Shown: positions 36,884 through 44,575 of the stretch, one piece after another | Layout of the letters: each line of letters begins with the position of its first letter | Position numbering within the stretch: position 1 is the first letter of the stretch | Assembly: GCA_032119795.1 (NCBI GenBank) | Contig: JAUMFO010000025.1 | Location: 1 to 64,000 of the forward strand | Length of the DNA stretch: 64,000 nucleotides | Origin: JAGIBJ01 sp032119795 | GTDB taxonomy: Bacteria; Actinomycetota; Thermoleophilia; Solirubrobacterales; Solirubrobacteraceae | Direction: 5' to 3' | The notes under the pieces: model-generated | Seen by the model: only the letters and a program-made list of their open reading frames with translations | Told to the model about the DNA's origin: nothing | Database searches by the model: none | Translations under genes and position numbers: made by a program

Positions 36884-37021
36884 TCAGCTCGCCGCCCCGC
36901 GGCGCCGGTGGCGGCGTGCGCGCCACCAGGTGCCCAGGCCGGTGGCGAGCATGAGCGCCCCCGGCGACGCGCCGAGCATCTCCTCGACCGGGAAGCCGCC
37001 GACGTGCCCGAGCACGCTCAT
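36884..37021 (-). CDS. 45-residue protein behind the copper amine oxidase
   Basis: A short frame starting 12 bases after the amine-oxidase stop codon on the same strand: begins MSVLGHVGGFPVEEML, then a moderately hydrophobic segment GALMLATGLGTWW and a basic tail RARRHRRRGAAS. This order (short outside part, one membrane span, Arg-rich inside end) suits a small single-pass membrane protein. Its close spacing argues for co-transcription with the oxidase. The HVGG-x-PVEE start has the look of a conserved motif, but I cannot name a family. Confidence 0.5.
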   Translation of the reverse strand: MSVLGHVGGFPVEEMLGASPGALMLATGLGTWWRARRHRRRGAAS

Positions 37022-37033
37022 GCTGCCCGTGAC

Positions 37034-39040
37034 CTAGTGCTCGTGGTGGGCGCAGTGGCTGGCGCCAGCGTGGCCGCTGGCGCTGCGCGGCATGTCGAGC
37101 GACGGGTTGCCGTCGAAGAACCCGGACGGCTTGAGCTTGAAGCCAATGTGGTGCACGGGCATCACGGGCCAATCCTCCGGACGCACCACGTGGTGGGCGC
37201 AGAACGTGTACCAAACGACGAGATCCGTATCGGCCGTTGGGCGGTCGGCTTTCGTCCACTCGGGGAGGCCCTGCCCGCCCGGGTGCTGGTAGGGGTAGTC
37301 GCCGGCGGGGTAGCGCTCGGACTCGTCGTAGGGCGTCACCCAGACCGTCTTCTGGCTGAACTGCCCGCGCTTAGCGAAGTTGCCCTCCATCGACTGCAGC
37401 GGCATCGCCGTCGCTCCCGGCTCGATCTTGTAGGCCGTCGGGTCGCCGACGAGGTTCTTCTTGTCTGAGCTCTGGATCTTCCAGAACCGCGCCTTGTAGG
37501 GGTCGACGACGCGCTCGCCGGCCGTCTCGGTGTCGATCACCGTCGCCTCGGTCTTCCAGACGTTGCCGAGCGGGTTGTCCGGGTGGTCGAGCGGCAGCGG
37601 CACGGAGTCGACCTCGACGACGCGGTTCGCCGGGCCGTCGATCTCCGGGTCGATCCGCACGTTGAAGAAGTGCTGGTGGTGGGCCCCGTAAAGGCCGGGC
37701 GCGAGCTTGGCGCCGTACTTCGGGTCGCCGTCGGCCGGATCGTAGGCGCCGGTGGAGAGCACGCCCGAGAGCTTGGCCTCGAACTCGATGGTGCCATCGG
37801 TGTAGAGGTGCCAGAAGAACCCGTACTCGTAGTTGCCGACCGTCGCGATCATCGACACCACGAGGCGCCGCAGCCGGCGCACCTCGACCTCGCCGTTGCG
37901 GAAGTCGGTGTGCTTCCAGCCGAAGCCGTAGTCCTCCTCATGCATGCAGATCGCGTTGGGGATCACGACGGGCTCGCCGTCCTGGTCGTGGCAGACGCCA
38001 TCGAGGTAGGTGATGTCGCCCAAGCAGTCGCAGCCAAGCTCGAGCGGGTTGGCCAGCCAGCCGATGCCGACCTCGCCCATGTCGAACACGTTCTTGAAGT
38101 TCTGCGTCGGCGACGGATCGGCGTAGGGGATGAACATCTCCGCCAGCGAGATCCGGTGGAAGATCGGGCGCAGCGTCGGGTTCTCCGGGTCGCCGTCCTT
38201 GTAGCCGATCCGGTGCAAGACGATGCCCTCGCGCATCGTGAAGCCGATCCGGAAGTCCCACTTCTGCCACTGGATGTGGTGGCCGTCGACCGTGAAGCTC
38301 GGGCCCTGCGGCTGCGTGATCTCGATCGGCTTGACGTCTTTACGCTCCGACCACACGCGGGTGACGTTGTTGGCGTCGCCGAGCATCATCTCCGGCACGT
38401 AGTTGCCAGACATCGCCGGGATCGGGATCTCGGCGGTGTCCTCGACGGTGACCTCCTTCGTGTCGAGGTCGATCACGCAGACGACGCCGTCGACCGGGCG
38501 CGCGTAGCCGTGGGCGCCTTCCTTGTCCTTGACCCACGTCAGCGGGCGAGAGATGCGGCGGTTGCTCGGGTGGTCGTCCGGGCCTTGATAGCTCGACGGC
38601 CAGGGGTCGAGCATGCAGAGGTCGAAGTCGGTGATCCCGCGGCGGGTCATCGCGGCCTGCCAGTCGGGGTGGGCCTTGCAGGTCTCCTCGATGAGCTCGA
38701 AGTCCTCCATCGTCAGCGAGGCCTGCACCCCCTCCTTCACCTCATGGGAGAGCAGCGCGTCGTCGGTGAGGGAGACGATCGCTTCGTTGGTCGAGCGGTC
38801 CTCGATGTTGCGGAACACGGCGTGCGCCTCACGCGGAACCGCGACACCTGGTTCCCAAGAGCGGATGACGTCCTTGGCGGGCTCCTTGAGCGAGATGAAC
38901 ACGAAGCGCGCGGCGGGGCCGAGGCCAGTCTCGCGGCGGATGATCTCGGCCGTCTGCTTGAACTCCTCCGCGGTGAGCGGCTCGAGTGGGTGCAGCGTGA
39001 GCGTGGTGTCGTCGGTGAGGGTGGCGGGGGGCGGATTCAT
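37034..39040 (-). CDS. copper/topaquinone primary-amine oxidase
   Basis: A 668-residue copper amine oxidase. The active-site motif T-x-x-N-Y-E-Y is at 400-406, with Tyr404 the residue converted to topaquinone; Asp320 in NVFDMGEVGIG is the catalytic base; His455 and His457 (HQH) and His630/631 (MPVHHIGF) supply the copper ligands. It oxidises primary amines to aldehyde, NH3 and H2O2. No signal peptide is visible, so it is likely cytoplasmic. The C-terminal 12 residues carry five His and one Cys (HAGASHCAHHEH), an unusual possible metal-binding tail. The permease gene ends 114 bases upstream. Confidence 0.96.
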   Translation of the reverse strand: MNPPPATLTDDTTLTLHPLEPLTAEEFKQTAEIIRRETGLGPAARFVFISLKEPAKDVIRSWEPGVAVPREAHAVFRNIEDRSTNEAIVSLTDDALLSHEVKEGVQASLTMEDFELIEETCKAHPDWQAAMTRRGITDFDLCMLDPWPSSYQGPDDHPSNRRISRPLTWVKDKEGAHGYARPVDGVVCVIDLDTKEVTVEDTAEIPIPAMSGNYVPEMMLGDANNVTRVWSERKDVKPIEITQPQGPSFTVDGHHIQWQKWDFRIGFTMREGIVLHRIGYKDGDPENPTLRPIFHRISLAEMFIPYADPSPTQNFKNVFDMGEVGIGWLANPLELGCDCLGDITYLDGVCHDQDGEPVVIPNAICMHEEDYGFGWKHTDFRNGEVEVRRLRRLVVSMIATVGNYEYGFFWHLYTDGTIEFEAKLSGVLSTGAYDPADGDPKYGAKLAPGLYGAHHQHFFNVRIDPEIDGPANRVVEVDSVPLPLDHPDNPLGNVWKTEATVIDTETAGERVVDPYKARFWKIQSSDKKNLVGDPTAYKIEPGATAMPLQSMEGNFAKRGQFSQKTVWVTPYDESERYPAGDYPYQHPGGQGLPEWTKADRPTADTDLVVWYTFCAHHVVRPEDWPVMPVHHIGFKLKPSGFFDGNPSLDMPRSASGHAGASHCAHHEH

Positions 39041-39099
39041 GGGAGAGCGACCTTGCAGGTGTCGTCAGTGAGGTGAACGGGGGAAGTCGACGCGCCGTC

Positions 39100-39135
39100 G
39101 CGCGCCGCCCTAGCTGGTGACCCGGGGCGGCGCGC
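39100..39135 (-). terminator. hairpin between the permease and amine-oxidase genes
   Basis: Perfect 11-bp arms GCGCGCCGCCC (39100-39110) and GGGCGGCGCGC (39125-39135). It lies 20 bases after the permease stop on the minus strand. Without a T-run it may be an attenuating or mRNA-stabilising hairpin rather than a full terminator. Confidence 0.45.
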
Positions 39136-39154
39136 GGCGACGATTGGTGTTGGA

Positions 39155-40729
39155 CTAGGCGGTAGCGACGTGGTGGCGCGTGCCGTGCAGCGCCTCTTCG
39201 ACGCCCGGCTCGTCGGCCTCGAACGCGCCGATGCGGGCGTACGTCGTCGGCTTGGAGGCCTTCAGGTAGGCCGCGTAGCCCGCCGCGAGGGCGAACACGG
39301 CAAGTGCGGCCAACGGGAAGTACTTGATGAACGGAGCGTCGGCGGCGCCGCCGAGCGTGCCGCGCCCGTCGACCAGCAGGTACATCGCACCGAGCTGGAA
39401 GATGCCGCCGAGCAGCGGCGCGAGTCCGGTCTTCCACCAGTGGAAGCCGTCCTTGGCCTCGGTCATGAAGTACCGGATGATCGCGAAGGAGCAGATCGCC
39501 TGGACGGCGAGGATGCCGAGGACACCGAGGAGCGGGGTCCAGGTGGCGAGCTTCAGGAGCGAGTCGAGCGTCGACGGGTAGGAGATCGTGAACGCGAGGA
39601 TCCAGACGGCGACGATCGCCGTCACGGCGAGCGCCGCGTTCACCGGGCTCTGGCGTACAGGGTGGGTCTTCGCGAAGGTGGCCGGCAGGATGCCTTCACG
39701 CGACAGCGAGAAGATGTAGCGGGCGCCGGTGTTGAAGAACGCCATGGCGCAGGCGAACGAACTCGTGATCATCAGGAACTCGAACATCGTCTTGAGCCAC
39801 GGGCCGGCGAACGACTCCGCGATCGGGTACCACGCCGAGACGGACTCGCCGGCGAACTGCCCGGCGACGCCCTCTGCCACGCCGGTCTTGCCCCAGGCAG
39901 TGACGAAGACGAGCGACATCAGGATGTAGAAGAGGCCGAGGCCAATGACCGAGCCGTAGGTGGCGATCTTCGCGATCTTCTTTGGATCACGCGACTCCTC
40001 GGCGTAGTTCGGAGCCATCTCGAACCCGACCCACGACCAGAACGCTCCGAACAGCGCAATACCGACGGCCGCCGCGCCGAAGACCTTGACCGCAACCTCG
40101 TTGTTGAAGAGTTCGGCCGGGTTGAGAGCCTCGAGCACGATGCCGTCCGGGCCGCCGCCCTTGAGGAGGACCGCGATCGCCAGGATCGTCAGGACGCCGA
40201 TCTCCGCGATGAGCGCCGTCCCGAGGACCTTGGCGGTGAGCTCGATGTCGAAGAACGCGAACGCAGCCATCGCCGCCAGGCCGAGGAACGAGTAGACGTA
40301 GCCCGGCATCGAGAAGCCGGTCCAGTCCTCGATCGTCGACGAGGCGAAGTAACCCAGCGCGCCGAGGACTCCGGCGCAGAAGATGATGTAACAGAGGCTG
40401 ATCAGGATGCCTGAGGCCAGACCAGTCGTTGGCCCCAGACCTCGCGTGATGAAGGTGTAGAAGCCACCGATCGAGCTGACGCGGCGGCTCATCTCGATGT
40501 AGCCGACGGAGAAGATCACGAGAACGATCGTCGCCACCAGGAACGCGGCTGGCGCCGCGAACCCGCTGCCGAGCACGGTGACCGGCACGTTGAACACCAT
40601 CGCGGCGAGCGGCGCCGCGCCCGTCACGATCAGGAACAGCACCTGGACCGGACCGAGGGCTCCCTTCTGAAGGGCTCCGGCGGAGGACTTGCCCTCCGCT
40701 GGAGCCGGTGTACCGACAGCTGTGCTCAT
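39155..40729 (-). CDS. APC-superfamily amino-acid/amine permease
   Basis: A 524-residue transporter with about 12-14 helices from the ATG at 40729. The family marks are LFLIVTGAAPLAAMVFNVP in helix 1, IEMSRRVSSIGGFYTFITRGLG between helices 2 and 3, and AFWSWVGFEMAPNYAEESRDPKK in helix 6. This resembles APC members that import amino acids or small amines. The next gene is a primary-amine oxidase, so the substrate is plausibly a primary amine or its amino-acid precursor. Palindromes in the 326-base region upstream and a FadR-type gene beyond it suggest regulated expression. Confidence 0.9.
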   Translation of the reverse strand: MSTAVGTPAPAEGKSSAGALQKGALGPVQVLFLIVTGAAPLAAMVFNVPVTVLGSGFAAPAAFLVATIVLVIFSVGYIEMSRRVSSIGGFYTFITRGLGPTTGLASGILISLCYIIFCAGVLGALGYFASSTIEDWTGFSMPGYVYSFLGLAAMAAFAFFDIELTAKVLGTALIAEIGVLTILAIAVLLKGGGPDGIVLEALNPAELFNNEVAVKVFGAAAVGIALFGAFWSWVGFEMAPNYAEESRDPKKIAKIATYGSVIGLGLFYILMSLVFVTAWGKTGVAEGVAGQFAGESVSAWYPIAESFAGPWLKTMFEFLMITSSFACAMAFFNTGARYIFSLSREGILPATFAKTHPVRQSPVNAALAVTAIVAVWILAFTISYPSTLDSLLKLATWTPLLGVLGILAVQAICSFAIIRYFMTEAKDGFHWWKTGLAPLLGGIFQLGAMYLLVDGRGTLGGAADAPFIKYFPLAALAVFALAAGYAAYLKASKPTTYARIGAFEADEPGVEEALHGTRHHVATA

Positions 40730-40860
40730 GAACGTGCCTCTGGGGTCTTGGGGGGCGGGGCGGCTTAGGGGGGAAAGCCAGATTGACCCGGACGCTGCGG
40801 CCCACTTCTGAGCCACGACGCGTTGGCGGGCATCTTGCGCCTCGCTGCAGCACCTCCACA

Positions 40861-40981
40861 TGGCCCGGTGGCCAAAGCGGCGGCCCGCGATACGGCCCTT
40901 CGGCCTAATGGCCTTCGTTCAAGGCCATTATCGCGGAATGCCCCGATTTCTCGGGCGATTTGTCGTACCGCGGTGCGACAA
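40861..40981. promoter_or_regulatory. cluster of palindromes upstream of the permease
   Basis: In the gene-free 40730-41055 stretch I see three symmetric sites: TGGCC-4-GGCCA (40861-40874); a perfect 10-bp inverted repeat TAATGGCCTT (40906-40915) / AAGGCCATTA (40921-40930); and a 22-base near-perfect palindrome at 40960-40981 whose halves are TTGTCGTACCG and CGGTGCGACAA (one mismatch). The TTGT...ACAA ends suit FadR-subfamily GntR operators, and a FadR-type gene ends 75 bases away. No clear -35/-10 pair stands out. Binding is inference. Confidence 0.5.
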
Positions 40982-41055
40982 TGCTCGGCGCGTTTGGCCT
41001 CGGTGGCCAGCGCGGCGGCTCGGGGCGGGCGACGGCGTCCCTCGCCCCGGACGGG

Positions 41056-41829
41056 CTAGAGGTCGGCGAGCAACTCGCGGACGTTGTCGGCCGTCCACGC
41101 CGCGTGGGTGCGCATCGCCGCTGCTGCCGCGTCCGGGTCGCGGGTGGCGATCGCCTGGAGAATGGCGTCGTGCTCGACGGCCGTGCGTTCCTGCCAGACC
41201 GGGCTCGCTGGCCGGGCGAGGAGGGCATCATTGAGGATCAGGCGCACCTGGACGACGGCCTCGTGCACGAAGGAGTTGTGCGACGCCGACGCGATGGCGA
41301 GGTGAAACGCGTTGTCGCGGGCCGTGAAGGTCGCGTCGTCCTCGGCCTCGGCGCTTGCGGCGCCTTCCGCGGCGACCGTGATGAGGTTGAGTTCGGCGTC
41401 CGTTCGCACCACTGCTGCGAGCGCCGCTGCATGCGGCTCGACGATCTCTCGGAAGGTGAGCGCCTGAACGATCGCGTCGCCGCTGCGGCGCAGCCGGGCG
41501 AGCAGGTAGTCGCGGGCCAGCTCGTCGTCGTGGAGCGACAACACGAACGTGCCGCCGTGGCGCCCCCGCTTGGTGACGACAAGCCGCTCGGCTTCCAGGA
41601 GCCGGATCGCCGCCTGCACGGTCGCGCGCCCGACCCCGAGTTCCTCTGCGAGGTCGCGATCCGACGGCAGCGAGTCGCCCGCGCGCACCAATCGCAGCGT
41701 GATTCGCCGGCGGATCTCCTCCGCGACATGCTCGTGGGCGCGCAGCAGGCGAGCCCGCTCCAGCGAAGGCCCCGCCAACGCTGGCATCACAACCGGGGCG
41801 CCAGCCCCATCGGTGTCGACGGACGTCAT
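41056..41829 (-). CDS. GntR-family regulator, FadR subfamily (FCD domain)
   Basis: A 257-residue protein. The winged helix (about 30-95) reads AEEIRRRITLRLVRAGDSLPSDRDLAEELGVGRATVQAAIRLLEAERLV, then the GRHGGTFV wing. The C-terminal FCD helical domain has FREIVEPHAAALAA, the metal-binding DNAFHLAIASASHNSF pattern (Asp and His) and a late His. Such regulators usually sense a carboxylate or amino acid and repress the adjacent pathway. It lies on the same strand directly upstream of the permease-oxidase pair and is its likely regulator. The ATG at 41829 is preferred; starts at 41880 or 41787 cannot be excluded. Confidence 0.9.
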   Translation of the reverse strand: MTSVDTDGAGAPVVMPALAGPSLERARLLRAHEHVAEEIRRRITLRLVRAGDSLPSDRDLAEELGVGRATVQAAIRLLEAERLVVTKRGRHGGTFVLSLHDDELARDYLLARLRRSGDAIVQALTFREIVEPHAAALAAVVRTDAELNLITVAAEGAASAEAEDDATFTARDNAFHLAIASASHNSFVHEAVVQVRLILNDALLARPASPVWQERTAVEHDAILQAIATRDPDAAAAAMRTHAAWTADNVRELLADL

Positions 41830-42733
41830 CCCGGCCAAGCGTACGCGCGGCGGCGGGATGGCGCCAAGGCGGGAGTGCACGGCGGCGGCGGGGAAGCACC
41901 GTTGGGGGCGACTGGACTCGACGGCCGATGCGGTGACTGGGCGGTTGGCGGCGTCGGGACTTCGCCGTCGCTACGGCATTTGAGCGAGTTGGCGGCGGCG
42001 GATTCTCTATCGCTTCGGGATCGGCGGGCGCCTTCGCACCGAGGGCGGTGCGGGTTGGCGGCGTTTGGGCTGGTTGGCGGCGGTGGGACTTCGATCGCCT
42101 GGCGGCCGGTGGGCGCCGGGCGGGCCGCAACCGCTGGCGGTTGCGGCGGCGAACTCCCGTCACGTAGGGGTGTTCAGCGACGGCAAGTGACCGGAGTTCG
42201 TTTCGATCGGGCGAAGTGCAACCCACAGCGGTTGCGGCGTCGCGGAGGTCGCGCCCCGAGCGCCCTTTTTGGGCGTTCGGGACGCCAGCCCGGCTCGCAC
42301 AACCCCTGAAGCTTGTATTGACCTGACATAACAGCGCCGCTAGGCGCCGTTCGCGCTCAAACCGCCGCACGCCCGGCGGTTTCAACGCGACAGCAAACCC
42401 CCGCAACCCCCAGGCGGTTGCACCCCGCTGGTTGGACCCATCCTGGGCACGGCAGGCGTGCCTACTTTGGGTCCAACCAGTCCGCCCGGCGCCCCCAGAC
42501 GCCGAAGCGATCTCAAATCCGCCGCCGCCAACCAGCGCAAACCACGACTCCGCCCGCCCTCGGTGCGGCGGCGCCCTCAGATCCCGCAGCGATCCCCATT
42601 CCACCGCCGCCAACGACCCAGACGCCGTACCGAGCCGCCAAGTCCCACCGCCGCTCACGACCTGGACGCCGCAACGGCCGCCAAGTCCCGCCACCGCCAG
42701 CGACCCAGCCTCAACGCAGCCCGCCCCGCCCCG
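41830..42733. repeat. gene-free tract of degenerate direct and inverted repeats
   Basis: This 0.9-kb stretch holds no convincing gene. The core GTTGGCGGCG occurs on the plus strand at 41944, 41988, 42054 and 42073 and on the minus strand at 42523-42532 and 42605-42614, so the two ends form a large imperfect inverted repeat. On the minus strand near 42630-42715 two units of about 43-44 bases recur (GTCG..GGCGG.GGGACTTGGCGGC...CGGCGTC). The centre is full of hairpins: 42124-42147 (11-bp arms, perfect), 42255-42281 (11 bp, one mismatch, T5 loop), 42359-42382 (9 bp, perfect) and 42429-42479. Open frames that cross it have low-complexity Arg/Pro translations and no start sites. Confidence 0.65.
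42429..42479. repeat. nested perfect inverted repeat
   Basis: Outer arms TGGTTGGACCCA (42429-42440) and TGGGTCCAACCA (42468-42479), 12 bp without mismatch, enclose a second perfect stem GGCACG (42446-42451) / CGTGCC (42457-42462). It sits at the inner edge of the right-hand repeat array, where a mobile-element end or a recombination site could be, but no transposase is near. Confidence 0.6.
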
Positions 42734-43606
42734 TTACAGGTCCAGCCGCCGCAGGCGCCAGGTCGCCAAACCGACGAGCACCGCCAGCTCAACGAGCGAC
42801 ACGAGCGCCAGCCCACTGGTGAGGTCACGCTGCTGGCCGAACGGGCCGAGCTGCAACGCGAGGCCGGCCAGGCCAGTGACGCCGTCCGTCAGCGATCCGA
42901 GCGCGCCTTCGTAGAGGGCGTTGAATCCGAGGACGTCGGTGACACGCCCCGCCCACGTCGCGACCGCCTGGGAGCCCGTCGACTCGCCAATCTGCCGGAC
43001 CAGGCTGGCGAAGAACCCGACCGAGATCAACATGGTCGCGGCCAGACCGGTCGCCGCACTTCCCAAAAACGTCGACATCAACACCCCAAACGCCGCGACG
43101 ATCGCCACGGCGCCCGTGAGCCCGAGGACGACCTGCGGCAGGTTGCCGGGCGCCGCGCCGCCCGCCGCCGTCGTCAGTGCACTGGCGGCCGTCACCACGA
43201 TGGCGCAGTAGATTCCGCCAGCCACCGTCGCGGCCAGCACGCGCCCGCCGATCACGGCGCTCCGATCGACGGGCCGCACCAGGAGCGGCTGCAGGAGCCC
43301 CTGTTCGGCCTCGCCGCGGACGGTGTTCATCGTCGTAAACACCGCCAAGACCGATGCCAGCGAGAACGTGGCGAAGACGCCAATGCCGAGCAGGATGAAG
43401 CCGGCGCCGCGAGCCGTCTCCTCCGGCGGCACCCCTTGACTCACGCCGCGCTCATCGAGATCGCCGAGGATCTCAAACGCACCCCAGCCGTAGAGCGCCA
43501 GAAACCCGACGGTGATCACACTCACCACGAGCAGTGAACGCCGGTGGCGCAGCTCCGAGAGCGCAAGCATCATCACGAGGACAACGTCGCGTGGCCAGGC
43601 CGTCAT
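42734..43606 (-). CDS. ABC-2 type transporter permease
   Basis: A 290-residue protein with six membrane helices and an external loop after helix 1 (EILGDLDERGVSQGVPPEE). The pattern of helix 2 followed by VFTTMNTVRGEAEQGLLQPLLVRPVDR is typical of ABC-2 permeases. It overlaps the ATP-binding gene by 4 bases (ATGA) and forms the membrane part of a two-gene exporter. The cargo could be a drug, lipid or copper-related substrate; the sequence does not tell. Confidence 0.9.
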   Translation of the reverse strand: MTAWPRDVVLVMMLALSELRHRRSLLVVSVITVGFLALYGWGAFEILGDLDERGVSQGVPPEETARGAGFILLGIGVFATFSLASVLAVFTTMNTVRGEAEQGLLQPLLVRPVDRSAVIGGRVLAATVAGGIYCAIVVTAASALTTAAGGAAPGNLPQVVLGLTGAVAIVAAFGVLMSTFLGSAATGLAATMLISVGFFASLVRQIGESTGSQAVATWAGRVTDVLGFNALYEGALGSLTDGVTGLAGLALQLGPFGQQRDLTSGLALVSLVELAVLVGLATWRLRRLDL

Positions 43607-44538
43607 GCGCCGCGCTCCTCGCCGGTGGGGCGCGGCGGCACGGCCGCGGGACCACCGTCGCCGCCGTCGCCGTGAGCCTCCACGGCTCGTAGGTAGGCCT
43701 GTTCGAGGGTGCCGCGGAGCTCGCGGACACCGAAGATGCGCTCGCCCTGGCCGACCAGCCGGGCGATCTCCTCGGGGATCGCGTCGCGCGCGAGATCGGG
43801 CAGGCGCACCGTCCCGCTGGCCAGCTCGAACTCCACGCCGCCTGAGCCCCCGAGTTCGCGCGGCGCCCCCTCGGCGATCAGCTGGCCACGGGCGATGATC
43901 GCGACGCGGTCGGCGACCTGCTCCACCTCGCTGAGTAGGTGCGAGGAGAGCAACACCGACTGCCCGCGGGCCCGCAACTCTCCCAGGACGTCGCGCACGA
44001 GCGCACGGCCCACGGGATCCAGCGCGCTGGTCGGCTCGTCCAAGAGCACGAGCGCCGGGCGACCGATCAGCGCATGCGCCAAGCCCAGGCGCTGCTGCAT
44101 CCCCTTCGACATCGCCCCGACCTTGACGGCCGCGGCGTCGCCGAGCCCGACGAGTTCCAGCAGCTCGCCGCGCTCACCCGCGCCGCCTGCGGAGCGCGCA
44201 AGACGCTGGTGGGTCAGGAGGAGCGCGTCGGCCGTCAGCCAGGGCGGGTAGCGAAACAGCTCCGCGAGGTAGCCAAGGCGCGCCGCCGCCGCGCGCGTTC
44301 CGGCCGGCTCACCAGCGATCGTGGCGCGCCCGCTCGTCGGCCGAACGAGCCCGCAGACGATCTTCGCGAGCGTTGACTTGCCGGCGCCGTTCGGCCCAAG
44401 CAATCCGACGACTTCGCCGGCCCCGACCGTCAGGTCAACGCCACCCAGGGCATCGCCTCGCCCCTTGCGCTGGGCGCCGCGGTAGCGCTTTCGCAGGTCG
44501 GTGGTCACCAGCGCAGCCGTCACGGTTGCCACTCTCAC
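43603..44538 (-). CDS. ABC transporter ATP-binding protein
   Basis: A 311-residue ATPase. Walker A GLLGPNGAGKSTLAK is near residue 50, Q-loop equivalent around residue 95, signature MSKGMQQRLGLAHAL (Ser-Lys-Gly-Met in place of LSGGQ), Walker B PALVLLDEPTSALDP and the H-loop SSHLLSEVEQ. The C-terminal ~70 residues resemble the DUF4162-type tail of ABC-2 exporter ATPases. Start codons are three closely spaced GTGs (44538, 44532, 44523); I give the first. It energises the permease encoded just after it. Confidence 0.93.
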   Translation of the reverse strand: MRVATVTAALVTTDLRKRYRGAQRKGRGDALGGVDLTVGAGEVVGLLGPNGAGKSTLAKIVCGLVRPTSGRATIAGEPAGTRAAAARLGYLAELFRYPPWLTADALLLTHQRLARSAGGAGERGELLELVGLGDAAAVKVGAMSKGMQQRLGLAHALIGRPALVLLDEPTSALDPVGRALVRDVLGELRARGQSVLLSSHLLSEVEQVADRVAIIARGQLIAEGAPRELGGSGGVEFELASGTVRLPDLARDAIPEEIARLVGQGERIFGVRELRGTLEQAYLRAVEAHGDGGDGGPAAVPPRPTGEERGA

Positions 44539-44575
44539 ACACCGAGGCGCGGCTCGCGCCGGCCGGAACCGGGCG

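Noticed and set aside
41228..42694. 488-residue minus-strand frame and partner plus-strand frames across the repeat tract
   Set aside because: They overlap the FadR-type gene out of phase and translate to Arg/Pro-rich low complexity through the repeat arrays, with no start site or domain.
41830..42733. Insertion sequence
   Set aside because: There are inverted repeats, but no transposase remnant and no target duplication that I could see.
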